From positions 18,167,563 to 18,231,562 of the forward strand of contig OX104113.1 in the NCBI GenBank assembly GCA_944474755.1: DNA of 64,000 nucleotides. The letters run 5' to 3'. The stretch is from Limnoperna fortunei. Lineage: Eukaryota; Mollusca; Bivalvia; Mytilida; Modiolidae. Shown one piece after another: positions 13,901-26,865 of the stretch (position 1 is the stretch's first letter; each line of letters opens with the position of its first letter). A model generated the notes under the pieces. It made no database searches, had not been told where the DNA came from, and saw nothing but the letters and a program-made list of their open reading frames with translations. The position numbers were made by a program, and so were the translations under genes.

Positions 13901-14664
13901 TAGCTTCAAATTTTAGTTCTGATTTTCTTGATTGCTGTCGTATATTAATTTTTTTCTAGTTTGAAGGTCCTATTCTTAGTGTATATCATGGGATGGTTTC
14001 AAAGTCGTCAGAAAATTAACCATAATAAGGCTTTAGCAGAATACTATGTTATCAATGTCTGTAGCCGTTTTGTAAATGCAGACATACAGGCACTGTCATT
14101 TCAGATCTTCTTTTAATGTTGAAATTTTACCATTAACCTTTATCGATTACACATTTTGGGATTGAAAGTTATCTCTTGAAAGTAATTGACATTCACTTAA
14201 AATTACACTGTATTTGAATCGAATGTTTAACATGGAAATAGACGCCATGCGGAATATATAAAAGCAATTTAAGTAATCAGTTGGACTCGGTACAAATAAA
14301 TACTTAGATTGTAATTTATCGAAAAAAAGATTTTTGAACTGTAATCGAAACTTTCTGAATAAACAAAATTTTTAACGAAACTTAAATGTCATGTCTTGTA
14401 GTTATTGAAAAACCTCGCCCACTAAGATAATATTCAATGCGCTATGTCGCAAAACTTTTTTTTTATTTATGATTATATGTCATAATTTTTCATTAGCTCG
14501 TCAAAATCAAGCTTTTGCCATCACTTATTTAAAAATAATGAAATAAACTGATCAATTGTAAGAGATGTTGCATTAAATTGCTAGCCGAGAAAATTAGACA
14601 AGAAACTAAGTTAATATTCACATCTTTGTTAGTATTTTATACTTCCAGAAACATTTATATATGT

Positions 14665-14800
14665 TTGTTTGTTTGTTGTTTGTTTGATGGCGTTTTTACG
14701 CCATTTTCAGAAATGTTTCAGCTATATAATGTCGTCTAGTTGTTATTGAAGGAGGAAGCCGGAGTACCCGGAGAAAACCCACGACCTGCGGTAGAACATT
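14665..14800 (+). repeat. Dispersed repeat family G
   Basis: GATGGCGTTTTTACGCCATT is followed by GAGGAAGCCGGAGTACCCGG and AGAAAACCCACGACCTGCGG. This core is widespread in bivalve genomes. Its GC-rich patch stands out from the surrounding AT-rich DNA. Confidence 0.65.
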
Positions 14801-15635
14801 TATTTAAGTCAATAAAAAAGGAACAGTAAATGTTCAGTTACTGCCAAAACTATATGAAATAAAATTGTGAACAAAGTAAATAGAATGGTATTATTTGCAT
14901 GTTATTACAATTTTACACAATGAGCTATTTGAACCGAGCCTACACACATAATCAAATTATGGTTTGCGATCTATTGGTATGACTTTTTTGTTCAAAAAAT
15001 GAATTTTTATTGAATCAATAGTAGCGTTTGAGATTCAGTAATGATATCTGGATTTTCTCATCTTAACCCGAGTCAAAGCTGCGATGATATTTCAACAATA
15101 ACAACATCTAAATAGAATACAGTTTGCACAATGTACACATTTGTTTTGCGTCCATTTGGAATTAGTTTTTTACAACTTGAGTTGGTTTTAATGCTATTGA
15201 TTCGTCAGAAAATCGAACATAATACGATTTTGTGAGAATACTATGCAATCATTGTCTGTTTATACCGTTTCAAAAATGCATCTACACATGCACTAGCATG
15301 CTGTAGTTAAAAATCAAACTGCTTCAATTAACATTAATTGATTACACATTTTGAAGATTGAAATTCTTTTTTTATAGTAATTTACATCCAAAATAAAATG
15401 TTTTATATGAAAATAAATATAAATGATTAAGAAATATGAACAAACATATAGTAAAGTGATATTTACTTAATATGACTGTTTGTCTGTAGAGAGTACAATT
15501 TAATGTAGCTAATTCCGAATAAATAAAAAATCTGCGAAAATACAATGTAAAATGTAACTGACAAAATATATTCTACAAAATTCCAAACTGTCAGGTCATG
15601 TATTTAAAGTCACCTAGGATTTATGCATAAACCTA

Positions 15636-16406
15636 TGGAACGCCAAATTAACATATATTCAATTAATTGTACCTATCTTCAAATAATTGAAGATATCTTC
15701 AATTGAATTATACCTATCTTCAATTCAATTATAGATATCTTCAATTCAATTATACCTATCTTCAATTCAATTGTACCTAGGTACAATTCAGCACAATTAA
15801 AGATATCTTCAATTCAATTGTACCTATCTTCAATTCAATTATAGATATCTTCAATTGAATTGAACCTATCTTCAATTGAATTGAACCTATCTTCAATTGA
15901 ATTAAACCTATCTTCAATTCAATTGTGCCTAGGTATCTTCAATTGCACTTAATCAAATTTGTATTATAATATAATTCAATTGAAGATAGGTGTAATTCAA
16001 TTGAAGATAGGTGTATTTGAATTGAAGATATCTTCAAATGAATTGAAGATATCTTCAAATGAATTGGAGATATCTCCAAATGAATTATGGAGATGTTGGA
16101 ATTAGACCTATCTTCAAGTGAATTAAAGATATCTTCAATTCAATTGAAGATAGGTGTAATTGAATTGAAGATATCTTCAAATGAATTGAAGATATCTTCA
16201 AATGAATCAATTAAATTGCACCTAGGTATAATTCATTTGAAGATAGGTTCAATTGATATGAAGATATCTTTAATTATTTGAAGATAGGTACAATTGAATT
16301 GAAGATATCTTCAATTTATTTGAAGATATCTTCAAATGATTGAAGATATCTTCAATTATTTGAAGATAGGTACAATTAATTGAATATATGTTAATTTGGC
16401 GTTCCA
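15636..16406. mobile_element. 771-bp TA-flanked foldback element made of palindromic modules
   Basis: The ends are perfect inverted repeats of 68 bp beginning TGGAACGCCAAATTAACATA, each flanked by TA. This is the target duplication expected for Tc1/mariner-type insertion, although two bases could be chance. The interior is almost wholly short modules: GAAGATATCTTC, ACCTATCTTC, GAAGATAGGT and ACCTAGGT, separated by AATT-rich palindromic spacers about 10 bp long. The left half favours ACCTATCTTC and the right half GAAGATAGGT, so the whole element is a large imperfect palindrome centred near 15960-16000. There is no transposase ORF. The 64-residue frame at 16087-16281 is a translation of the repeat. 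Confidence 0.85.
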
Positions 16407-17318
16407 TATAAACCATGCTGTGACATTTTATTTTACGTCAAAAATCTACAGAATACAACAGTGGTTATTTGGTATATTATTTATCTATCGTTAAATGTTT
16501 ATAATTGAAGCTATGCAAAAACAACATCCAGCTTGTAAACGACATGTTATTACTTTGAAGATGTTACTAATTCATAGACACATGTTTTAGATTTTTTGGC
16601 GTAACTTTCAGGTTCTTAAAACAAATTTCATTACTTTAAGTGTAGGGATTTATTAATATTTAAAGTCTCTTATCGGAACCTGAGTTTCAACATTGCTTGC
16701 AAATCGCAACAGCGTTATTAGCATTTAATTTTGTTAAAATGTATGACAATCAACCCTTTCAGGATAACTTCTCCGTTACTTCAATGCGAATGTTAATATA
16801 ATTAAATTTTATATTCTTTTCGGTCTTCGTGTATAACACCGTCTAATAGTGTACTTATTACAACATCGAATTTATAAACCAGAATCATGACATAATTATT
16901 ATTACCAATAACCTTTCACAATAAAAAAGTAAACCTCTTACTCTTATCAGTACTACACGGGTTTAACGGTCAGTTTATTATAGTCATCATTACCAATTGC
17001 CATTGAAACCACAAGTTGCCCTCGGACATCCCCTCATAACTGCTATGGTTGCAAGTGCATTATTATAATATCATAATACAAACATCACGACCGATTACCA
17101 TTGAAAACAAATGTCAAACTCTGACTTTACTTCACATTTTTGAATAGTTATAATGTTAAAACATGTTTATAGTGAATGCAGTCTGCTAATCTATTGTGTA
17201 GTACCAATAATACACTTAAATGAGATCCGTGTGTAATTAGATCATACCATATATTCAAAAAAAATTCTTAAAAAAGAAATTTTGGCAAAGGTGATCTATC
17301 AACAGTATCCATTAAATA
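16407..17318. other. AT-rich intergenic DNA, nothing recognised
   Basis: It lies downstream of the 17336-17554 candidate gene. No clear polyadenylation hexamer is seen close to its stop. Confidence 0.5.
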
Positions 17319-17335
17319 TTGTCTGATACTGTGTG

Positions 17336-17554
17336 TCATTCCGTTAATGTTCTGTATGTTCCCTGGACAGACCAAACAGACATATCGGTGGCTATTTCTG
17401 CATTGTCCGTCAAAATATCCATATCATCTCGTACGTTTCTCCATCTTGAGGCAACTATACTTAGTATAATTACCATCGCGACGATAAATACTAGGACAAT
17501 TGTCAGAGAAACAAAGACCACTACATCTTGTTGTGTGTATACCATTTGATCCAT
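17336..17554 (-). CDS. Candidate 72-residue single-pass membrane protein, unknown family
   Basis: I do not recognise a family. The ORF encodes 72 residues. There is a short polar N-terminus (MDQMVYTQQD), one strong hydrophobic helix at about residues 11-35 (VVVFVSLTIVLVFIVAMVII), then SRWRNVRDD and an acidic, Thr-rich tail ending TYRTLTE. Positive charges directly after the helix suggest N-outside, C-cytoplasmic topology without a cleaved signal. Nine bases before the ATG is a good acceptor (TTCTATTTTTCAG at the 17563/17564 border). An in-frame TGA lies between the two, so the ATG would be the true start after a non-coding 5' exon. The ORF is visibly richer in G+C than its flanks. The overlapping ORF on the other strand is less protein-like. 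No neighbour gives a functional hint. Confidence 0.5.
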   Translation of the reverse strand: MDQMVYTQQDVVVFVSLTIVLVFIVAMVIILSIVASRWRNVRDDMDILTDNAEIATDMSVWSVQGTYRTLTE

Positions 17555-17944
17555 TAATCAAATCTGAAAAATAGAATGTGTTAATCTTAAAACCTATATT
17601 CGTTCCTAGGTTACATAGACGGGGGGTGGTGTGTAGAGAGACCCACTATTGTAGAAGTCGATACAGTAGGCAGGAAAATTATGTTTAAAATATTTAACTA
17701 TGTATTTGTCCAATAGAAATTTAATAATGTAATTCATTTTCTAGTGTTCCTTGGAATTTACTTTTTGTGTGTGCATGCTTTTTAGTCTTTTATCTGATGC
17801 AGTATTGTTCAGTATCTAAACATAGTTCTAAACTTAGAAATGTTCTTAGGGAAACAAAATGGTGAAAAGGAGACCTCTGTCGTACGGTATATACATTTCG
17901 TCATATGTTATACTGGATTGTGCAATTCTACAATAGATATTATA

Positions 17945-18330
17945 ATTTTCTAGACCAGACGTTACTGTTGACAATAATCTTCTCAAATACGGATTTGTTG
18001 AATCTATATTAATGTCATCCTTTCAGAAGTGTCAAGGTCATTGCCACAACTTCCTTGCCCAACGTGCAATCAGCCGTTTTCTAGCCATCGGTATACTTTC
18101 CTCTTACTAAAAAATCACTCTTTTATGTGCATTTTAACGAGTAACATGGCGTGGAGTATAAATTAGAGGCAGGCAATACTCGTTCGGATCACATGATTTT
18201 ATTCAGGTTCCCGTTACTTACTTTTGGGTTTTGTTCTTGTTTTTGATTTTATTTTTGTATCTTCTATTTTTGTATCAATCCAGATGTTGTCAATGTCCTA
18301 TGGTTTTTTATTCTTGTTGACCGATCGATT
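17945..18330 (+). mobile_element. 3' part of the RT retroelement lineage
   Basis: The sequence starts TTTTCTAGACCAGACGTTAC and aligns with the region after the RT palm in the 33-35 kb copy (shared TTTTCTAGACC, CTGTTGAC, AAATTAGAGGCAGGC). It continues into a T-rich tail with ATCCAGATGTTGTCAATGTC. All frames are broken. It begins about 390 bp from the 17336-17554 ORF, on the opposite strand. Confidence 0.7.
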
Positions 18331-20487
18331 TTCTTACCGTATATTTGAATGAATATAAAATGAAGACTGTAGCTGCCAGACTTAAAGGGATTTGGGAATA
18401 ATTCCATTTAAACACTCATATATTTAATAAATTCTTTATATCGGTACACCCGTTTTATTTAAACTTAAATATTAAGTTTAAAAAATGGAAAGAAACAACC
18501 AGTAGGATCGGAAAGTCAAGATTTGCGCTTAGGTTTATTTACTGTCTACATTTAACAGAGGTAGTGAATAGTCAAATGCTCTATAATATACAATTGTACT
18601 AAAATTGTATGTAACATGGTAATATTTCTATATTAACCTTAGTCATTCTGATCTGAATTTATCATAAACAGAATCTGACTGTATATAACAGATATCTAAC
18701 AAACGTCAGATACAGACTAATTGAGGTGAAATAAGTTTTAGTATTATTAATCCTCAGGGATGAAGTATACAGAAGCAATTACTAGTTTTAAACAGCACAG
18801 ACACCCAATATATCCCCTGTTGATTTCTTATTGCGTAGAGTAAATTGTTCTGTCATTTCTTTAACATTTTTTTCATTAAATAAAGTCAAAGAATTCCTGA
18901 AAATGAGACTAAATTGATTAAACACTTTGTTCGCAGATATCACTCAAAGCAGTTTTTTTTCTTTTCAGTAATAAAATTAGACTTGTTAATACTTTAACGA
19001 TCGCGATATAGATACCTAGTATTAATCTAGTTGAACATTCTAGAGCACTAGAAGAATCCTATAAAATGTGTGAGTAATTTTATGGTTTTATATATTAAAC
19101 CGACAAGAAGGAAAGGACAATTTTGCATATAATTTAATTTTCCAAACAAAAATTATCAGTCAGTGATTATTTTTAAACGTTATTTTAATTAAAAAAAGTA
19201 ATATATATATATATATAGACATCAGAGCACTTACAGGAAAGTACTCGTTAGAGATATTGTTAATATATAAACCTTTAATATAAATTCATAAAACTGTGAC
19301 CCCAAAGGTTAGAGCACCTGAGCAATTTTCCATATAGTTTACATTTCAAAGTGGCAAATTATCTCATTAAATTATCGATCTGTTCCTTCTTTTCAAATTT
19401 GTTTAAAATATTAACATATTTTAACATTTGATTTCAACTGAAAAGAAATGTGAGCGCTGGCGCGGTGAACGAGATGCATAACGTCTACAAAAATAATTTA
19501 TCCGTTTTGTTTTGTCCACGATATTGTTGATATAAACATTTGATTTAAATTTCATTAAAAAACTTACAGGAAATGTAGGCATGAGAGCGCTTACAACACG
19601 GAAGGACGGACGCAGGCATCTATTGTTCCACATTCCGAGTTTATATGGAAAATACGACTGATGGTTAAAAGACGCATGAAACATTTTTGAGATTAATTCA
19701 TGTTTTACTATTAGCTTTGAATTTTAATTGGTTTTTTTCTTTCTGATATCAACAAGTTGTCTTATCCACTTGTTATTTGCCATTATATTTCATTTCTAAT
19801 GAAACGCGTATTCATACTTTCATGATATTTCAGGGACATTAATAATGGTTCTTTCTATATAGAATATCGCTATTTATTTTAATTACTGTTATGTTTCAAA
19901 TGTGTACTTTAACTCATTCTCGCCAATTTTATGGAAAATAAAACTGACACCTCTGAAGTTATTTAAATGTTTCTTCATTATATTAGTTGCGTATGAGTGG
20001 AGAAATTGAAAAGCAAATGTCTACTAGATAGATGTGTTGTACCTTTGTATCTGTTATTGTAAACGTAGCCCGTTTAGTATGTTTGGGATTTTTTAACAAA
20101 AGAAAACAATTTTAACACGAGGCAGGGCAGGCTCTCCAAAACAATATGTCCCTTCAAGTTTGTTTTCTGCTGATTTTACTCTTGTTGTTCTTTTTTTATA
20201 TTTGAGATTTTATCGTATTACATCTCCTTTTATGGTCGTAAACACAAATCTTATTAAAAGTTTGCTAAAAGTATATCTAGTGATGAATATTGTATGTCCA
20301 GTGAGCAATATTTTAGTAATACTTACGACAAGAAAATTTTTTTAAACAAAATAAGTTGGACACGGATCTACCAATAGGAACACAATTGTGACTGCTTCAG
20401 AAAAAGTATGTAGTACTGATTTCTTCTTTTGTAAAGGCTATTCTTTTTTTAAATCTACTAAATGTGTCTTAATCGTGCATTGCTTTC
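18331..20487. other. AT-rich intergenic DNA with a small microsatellite
   Basis: Apart from the AT run at 19202, no structure is recognised. The ORF at 19421-19684 (minus) is of random character. Confidence 0.5.
19202..19219. repeat. AT dinucleotide microsatellite
   Basis: A short uninterrupted run of AT. A similar shorter run lies at about 46628-46642. Confidence 0.9.
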
Positions 20488-20640
20488 TCCAAACATGTTA
20501 CCCACAATGGTTTCAGGTCAGACTTTCTGTATTATATATAATCTAAAATGATCATGTAGTATCCCTTTTCTATTCACCAACAGAGGACGCACTAAGCAGC
20601 ATTGTGGGTACAGTACTGGGAACAATAAATGATCCTGGTA
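20488..20640 (+). repeat. Dispersed repeat family T
   Basis: CTCCAAACATGTTACCCACA is followed, about 90 bp later, by AAGCAGCATTGTGGGTACAG. The same two blocks occur at 46793 (plus) and 28335-28475 (minus). A poly-G run (20650-20658) follows it. Confidence 0.5.
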
Positions 20641-20914
20641 TCCAAATGGGGGGGGGAGAGATTTTTCATATAATATAATGCAGGATTATATGAAAAAGGG
20701 TGCATTCTTATTTCAAAATGCTGGTAAAAACAAGAAAATAACTACACTGAAAACCGCCTATATAGAACTGCAGCATTGTACGAATATAAAATTAATGAAG
20801 AAATATAAAAAAAATACCCGTTGTGTCAATTTTTTTTGTTTCAGTAGACCTGAATGCCTAACTATAGCAAAACAATGATGAAATACAATGTTCCAGCATG
20901 GTTTCGAGTAGTTA

Positions 20915-21260
20915 GTAGGGTTGTGCGCGACTTTGACTTGAGTTAACAACAATTGACTCTTGCATGTGTTTTCCTGAAAGTGGTCGTGGGTTTGCAACTG
21001 GGGTTCGTCTCCCCCCCAACCGACGCAAAGATTGATTGTGTTTTTTTTTCAAACACTATTTACTTTCTGTTCCATGAAAGTAGTTTTTTCTTCCTTTAAC
21101 TTAATTTATTAAAATAAAGACAACTGATGTAGTATTTTAGTCGCTCAACAATCTTGGAATAAGTTGACTGGTTGAATATTTGCTTAACGTCCAGCGATCA
21201 GTATTTTAGCTATGTGCATGACTAGAACAAGTTAACAAACAATAAATAAAAAAATAAAAT
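20915..21260 (+). repeat. Possible degraded SINE-like repeat
   Basis: GGTCGTGGGTTTGCAACTGG resembles a decayed tRNA-type B-box region. The end contains TTGAATATTTGCTTAACGTC followed by CAGCGA, a phrase I know from bivalve dispersed repeats. No intact promoter boxes or A-tail are visible. Confidence 0.35.
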
Positions 21261-23234
21261 CAAGAAATATGTTTCTGAGATATACATTTCCATTTAGACA
21301 TTTAGATTTATAGTATTAAATGATAACTCAGCATGCTTATAGCAAAAACGCATGCCATATAATGTTGTCAAATGCATACAGTTATCGCATATTATGTCAT
21401 GGGAGGAGACATATTTTCCGGATTTGTAGCTCAAAAACATTAATTTTAATGTTACTGGTTGGCGTGAAAAGTCAAATAATGTTAAAGTTACATAATAAAC
21501 ACATTTATGTTTATTCGAATATGCACAAATTAAGACAAAATAATGGACAAAAATGCAAAAGGAATGTATACAACCCGTGTTATTCCCAGTGAACACTTTT
21601 ACATGTTGAGATATTTTTATTAATTACTAAATTTAACACTTAACATAGACAAGCCCTTGTGATATTTATTATAGTTCCTAGTTTAAATAGACATAATTAG
21701 TGTTATGTTTTGAAAAGAAATAAAATACTTAACATATAAAAATATATACAGCTAAAAACAGAAGCAATACTTTGTGCTCTGTTTCGAGTTGCATGAAGCC
21801 AAATAATTGACTAAACCCGAAAGATATCCACTCCAATATAAAAATAAATTGTAGCAAAACGTTACCGGAATACGGAAAACACGAATGAAAAATCAAAGTA
21901 GTAAATAAAAATAATGAAATATGAAAGTTAACATGTATATATGTATTTAAACATAACATTAGCTTCTTAAAAGTAGCTAAATCAGACTGCTCTAATGTAC
22001 TCCAAGATTTAAATGTATATGTATGTCAGAGTTTCAACTTTACTAACATGTAAATTAAATGTTGTTAAGTAATAAATTGATGAAAATGAAATGACATTTA
22101 CCATGAACTAGTACTAGTTCTTCATTATGTTCGTTATAAACATAGCCATAGGGGCATCTGTTACAAGTTTACAAAGAACTAATAATTGTTTTTATTCTTA
22201 ATTTAACGGATAATCAATGGTTTTATACAAAATTAAGATTAAGAAATAAGTTCTTTCCACGTTAGCTTTCGGTAGTTCATATTCACAACTTCTATTACTG
22301 TTTTTATTTGTAATAAATATGACCATGACAGATGTTGACTCATGACTTTGATAATTATTCATTAAAAATAATTCTAGAAGCAAACTACAAGTTACATGCA
22401 TATATCTTACCTTTAAAAAGACAAATCCTAATCTGAAAAAACTAGGCGTTGGTATACACTAATTATTATTAATGACATATACGGCATGTAATAACGCATT
22501 AAAACAGGACATCATCTTTAGCTGTCAACTATACAACGTCTTAAACTATAAATATTTGATAAACCTACAACTTGGCCAGCTGTTGTTCGATTGATCGATA
22601 ATCAGCATTATCTAAGCATATGAAATCACAGCGCCACCCAAACATCATCCATCAGATGTTTACCTCTTATAATTAGTCTAATCAATAAATTGCAGTTAAT
22701 GGTAACTAAACGTCTTTCTTTCATAATTATCGAAATTAATTATCTGACTACAATTTTTGGCCAAACAATTTAGACTGTAATCAGAATTTGAAGATATCAC
22801 CCAAGTATGACGTTTAAAACTATATAGACAATAACTTTGGATGATGTTTTGTTTAACATAAATTCATCACGAACGAGATTATTTCAGTATCCAGTTAACT
22901 TCATATGCATATAGATAACCTATATCACGATTTCATTCAATCTATTTTGGCAAAACTTACTTGTACAATTATCTTCAGGAAAGTATTTTACCATTGTCGG
23001 GTTCGTATGATATAGAGTGTAAATTGCAACCGCTATTTACGGAAAAATGTAAATTAGAAAACATCGTCAATTGATTAGATTGATAGGTTACTGACAGGGT
23101 ATGATAGGTTTGGATTGGTCTACAAATTAAAAATTGTGGTAATTAAGATTAGTTTTATTGGTTTATTTTCCAACAAACAGTTGAAATATCCACGAGGGGT
23201 ACAAACTGTGATAACTTAGTCATCGATTTGTTTT
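21261..23234. other. AT-rich intergenic DNA, nothing recognised
   Basis: Overlapping frames of 90 and 100 residues on opposite strands at 21294-21596 have no family features and no composition signal. Confidence 0.5.
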
Positions 23235-23306
23235 TTGTATTCGTACGAGCTGGACTTGTTGTATTCGTACGAGCTGGACGTTTTGTATTCGTATGAGCTG
23301 GACATT
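23235..23306 (+). repeat. 24-bp tandem repeat, three copies
   Basis: The phrase TTGTATTCGTACGAGCTGGA occurs three times at 24-bp spacing, the third with GTATGAG in place of GTACGAG. Confidence 0.85.
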
Positions 23307-23399
23307 CAAAGACGTATAGAAATACAGATCATGTTATTGCCTACATTAATTATTTCAAACAAATAGCAAGAAAACCGACCAAATGTCAAGGGACAAGTC

Positions 23400-23570
23400 A
23401 GGATACAGACAAATAAATACCATGCAAAACTAAACCAAAGACACAAACAAAACGTGAGTAACCAAGAAAATCATGGGTGCTATCAGGTGCTCAAGACGAG
23501 TAAGCAGTGTTTGCCTCCATAAGTATTCAAAAGAACAAGTCACATGTACACCTTGACCTAGAGTCTTCCG
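23400..23570 (-). mobile_element. 3'-tail fragment of the RT retroelement lineage
   Basis: The GGTGCTCAAGACGAGTAAGC and CAGTGTTTGCCTCC stretch, read on the minus strand, matches the tail of the 33-35 kb copy (GGTGCTCCGGACAAGTAAGC). No coding part is left. Confidence 0.6.
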
Positions 23571-24289
23571 ATAATTAATAAACAAAATATTAAAGATTTA
23601 TGGACTTTTGACATTTTTAGAGCGTAACCAAAAGTAGCGGAACATTGTAGCCCACTCGGTTAGGGTATATATTCTAGTTTTATATTGTGCCTATATGGGG
23701 ATATATTGGCAGTTTTGTAATATACTTTAAATAGTACACTTTAAAACATTGGTATTTATGATTACAGCGGTTTTGAAACTGCTTGATGGCTCAAATGGGG
23801 GACTGTCATAAGGCCAGTACTAAAACCGATGCTGGAACGATTTATTCCTTGTCTGCATTATTTAACTTTACTGCCCTAAAATTTAAAACAAGAACTATTA
23901 AATTCTTATGTTTTTCCATTCCCAAGATGTAATTGGGGTTTTCAGAAATTGGTATGAATATTCGTAATTTTTGTTATAAAAGCTCCTCAACATTTTAATC
24001 ATTTAGCTTTTCATTATTTCGGTCAAGCGGATCTGAACAATCATTACAAAAAACTATGTCAGCATTTTTTTAAAACCTTGGTGCCTTTTTGACATTAACT
24101 TGACATATGTGACCTTATTTTGTTTACGTCCAACAGCAGTTCAGTCCGTATTGATTAAAGTGAACACGGGTGTTATGTTACCTTATCTCATTGTTTTGAT
24201 CCCTTTTTTATGAATGTGGTGTAATGTTTTCGTTCCTGTTAACAAACGAAGTAAGAAGATACAATTATGTAAACTTTACTAGATGTATT

Positions 24290-24960
24290 ATCTTTGATGT
24301 CAAATTCCTATTTTGATGATATCTTGTCCCTGAACAAGGCTGTATTCGGCACTATTTGCATTCAATCAACATTAGCGAGTCTGAAATTAAAAACACCACA
24401 AATACACTTAGGTCGGTCTCTTACTTAGACCTTCAAGAAATATAACTTGGAAAATAACAACATCAATTGCAACATTCCTGCAGCTGCGGTATATGGTGTT
24501 TACATCTCACAACTTTAACTTATGCAATATCGTGCGTTCGGTATTCGAATTTTATAGACATGTCACTGCTGTTGACTACTAAGCTACTCATACAAATGTT
24601 CGTTGTTCTTAGGTTGATGTTATGCCTAACGAAATTATATTAACGTCACCATGACTTAATTGATCGTTATGCAAAATCTGTCTCTCGAATACGATCAGAC
24701 ATTTTTGCTGAGAACAAGTAGTATTTCCTATCCCTAGATTTGACTTCTCCTAGACATGGTTAACTCAATTGGAGTTTAGAGTTAGGCACTGCTAACTCGT
24801 CAAAAGTACATGAGTGCATCCATGGTTTTTATTGACTTTGGAATAATCACTTTACACTTTCAGTTTTTGTGTATTTGGTGTTTTATTTGGTGCTAATAGT
24901 GTTTGTCCAAAGCCGGATTTTACACTGTTTTTGTGTGTGTGCGCGTTGGTTTTCTCTTTT
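24290..24960 (+). pseudogene. RT retroelement fragment that keeps the catalytic DD box
   Basis: Plus-strand frames give YFDDILSLNKAVFG, so the (Y/F)xDD catalytic box lost from the 33-35 kb copy is present here. Then come shifted pieces of the IYP.ELEIKDTT block, NIPAAAVYGVYISQL and HHDLIDRYAKSVSRIRSDIF. The sequence continues through the GGCACTGCTAACTCGTC tail into T/G-rich DNA near 24960. Upstream RT domains are absent and several frameshifts and stops are visible. Confidence 0.75.
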
Positions 24961-26684
24961 TTGGTTTCAAATACTGTTAACATTTGATGATACTAGATTT
25001 TAAAAAAATGCACGCTTTGTGTGTAACTTGTTAGTTCTGTATGTCACAGCGTAACTATATTTTCTATGGTGTTTGATTTAGAAATACTAACTTTAAAGCG
25101 ATACAATTGTTTACCACACATTAAGTCGTTATAATGTTATCAACGGTTTTAAAGTCTTGAAGATACTTGGTTTTTAATCTCATGAACAAAACGCGTAAGC
25201 AGATGTCAGCGTTTTATATTTCTATAAAAGTGAATTATGTCTTTGTGTAAATGTCACCAGATAAACCAAAATGTCAAACCGTGGACATGTCTGTGTAAAA
25301 TATAACGTGTTTTATTTCGGTCTAATAAGCAAAATTCTTTCAGTATATTGTTGTAACAGCTTTCATGAGAGATTCAAAGTTCTGAAAGAATTGTTAGTTA
25401 AATTGTCTTAGCTAAACATTTAACAGTTTAACAAAGATGTACTACTAATAGTGATTAGAATGGAACGCCAAAGCTCTTTCGGTCGTATAATGTGTAGATT
25501 TACATACGTAGTATTTAAAGTATGTTAAAAAGTGTTATGTTCCGCGGAGGTGCGATGGGTGCATATAATCTACTGTTTTCTAAGAAGCTAAAAAGCCATA
25601 TTTAGAACTAAATTTAGATAGGTAGTGTTTAGGTATTGAAATAAGAAGTCTTAATGGCGATTTCCCCTCAGTCGTTCGATGGTTTCTTATTATCCACTGT
25701 TTTTAAATAAGCTTTAATCTTTGTTGGTGTGAAGGCCTATAAGTGATAGTTATTGTATAGTCTTGGTGTCTCTGATTACTTCGAATACTAAATAGAATAT
25801 TGCAAATATTATAGGCTTCTATTTATTTGTTCATGAACTTCACCTCAAAAAGTGGTCTTCCTGATTGTCCAATATTTAATATTTACAAGTAAAAAAGTTG
25901 TTTGTATGACAATGTGGAATTTTAAATGTTTTGTTTTTGTTTTCTTCTTTTTTCTAACACCGAAAACACGTATTCTGTCTAAATATTTCTTTTTTAGTTT
26001 ATTATTAATCCAATGACAATTAAACACATTAGTATAGCACGAATTAAAACAATGCCACATTTAAAGAACAGAGGACATTATGGTGACCATTTACATTTTA
26101 ACATTTTTTTATGTTTTACAAAATATATGCCATTTACTTTAAAACAGCAATTTGCATTTGTACATGGGTAATAAATGTATAGATGAAAAAAAAAATTTCC
26201 TTTGCAACTATAATGTGATCTTATGTATATTCCTACCTCACAGGATTTGAGGAATTGAAAAAGGGGGTGAATTAAATGAGTTAATATATAACATACAAAA
26301 ATCTGTAAAACAGTTAACTGAGTGTTATGACTATTAAAATCTTTTAACAACAAGCAGTGTTTTTCATAAATAGTCTAATAACAATGTCAATTTTTAAGAA
26401 AATAGAAATCAACTAATAAAAATGCATACACCACATTAACACAAGATCCCTCTTTGAAAGCGCGGAGCAAAATCATAAAGTCAATGTCACATTTGAAGAC
26501 ACTTAGAAGAAGAACATAACAAAGGAAAGCAAAAATGTTCAGAATACATGAATGTTTACAACAGATGTATCAAATTGTAGCGGGGAGCATCCTCGTAACA
26601 AATAATGACTTATTTAAAGTAAATCAATGGTAATTGCATGATAAATTTACCAAATAAGAATTTATATAATTCATTCATTTTTAC
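24961..26684. other. AT-rich intergenic DNA, nothing recognised
   Basis: Only short frames rich in Lys, Phe and Ile are present. TGGAACGCCAAAG at 25460 shares 12 bases with the ends of the 15636 foldback element, but no element is visible around it. Confidence 0.5.
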
Positions 26685-26865
26685 ATTTTGAGATTGCTGG
26701 TACGACTCCAATCTTAAATGACAAGGATTGCCTGTTGTCCTACCGCAGGTCGGGGTTTTCTCCGGGTATTCCGTCTTCCTCCCCCAATAAAAACGCCATG
26801 ATATAGCTGAACAATTGCTGAAAAAGGCATTAAACATCATTCAAACAAACAAATAGTTTGTAATA
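26685..26865 (-). repeat. Dispersed repeat family G
   Basis: The minus strand shows GTTTAATGCCTTTTTCAGCA, GGAGGAAGACGGAATACCCG, GAGAAAACCCCGACCTGCGG and AAGATTGGAGTCGTACC. It is the best match to the 14665 copy and extends further at the 3' end. Confidence 0.65.

Noticed and set aside
16087..16281. 64-residue frame with repeated LKIS/ELKISS motifs
   Set aside because: It is a translation of the GAAGATATCTTC modules of the foldback element. The periodicity comes from DNA repeats, not from a protein.
17319..17549. 76-residue plus-strand frame
   Set aside because: It is the antisense shadow of the better-supported minus-strand membrane protein frame.
21294..21596. Overlapping 90- and 100-residue frames on opposite strands
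   Set aside because: No motif, splice signal or composition change supports either one.
25455..25475. TGGAACGCCAAAG as a second foldback element end
   Set aside because: Only about 12 bases match and there is no partner end or module array nearby.
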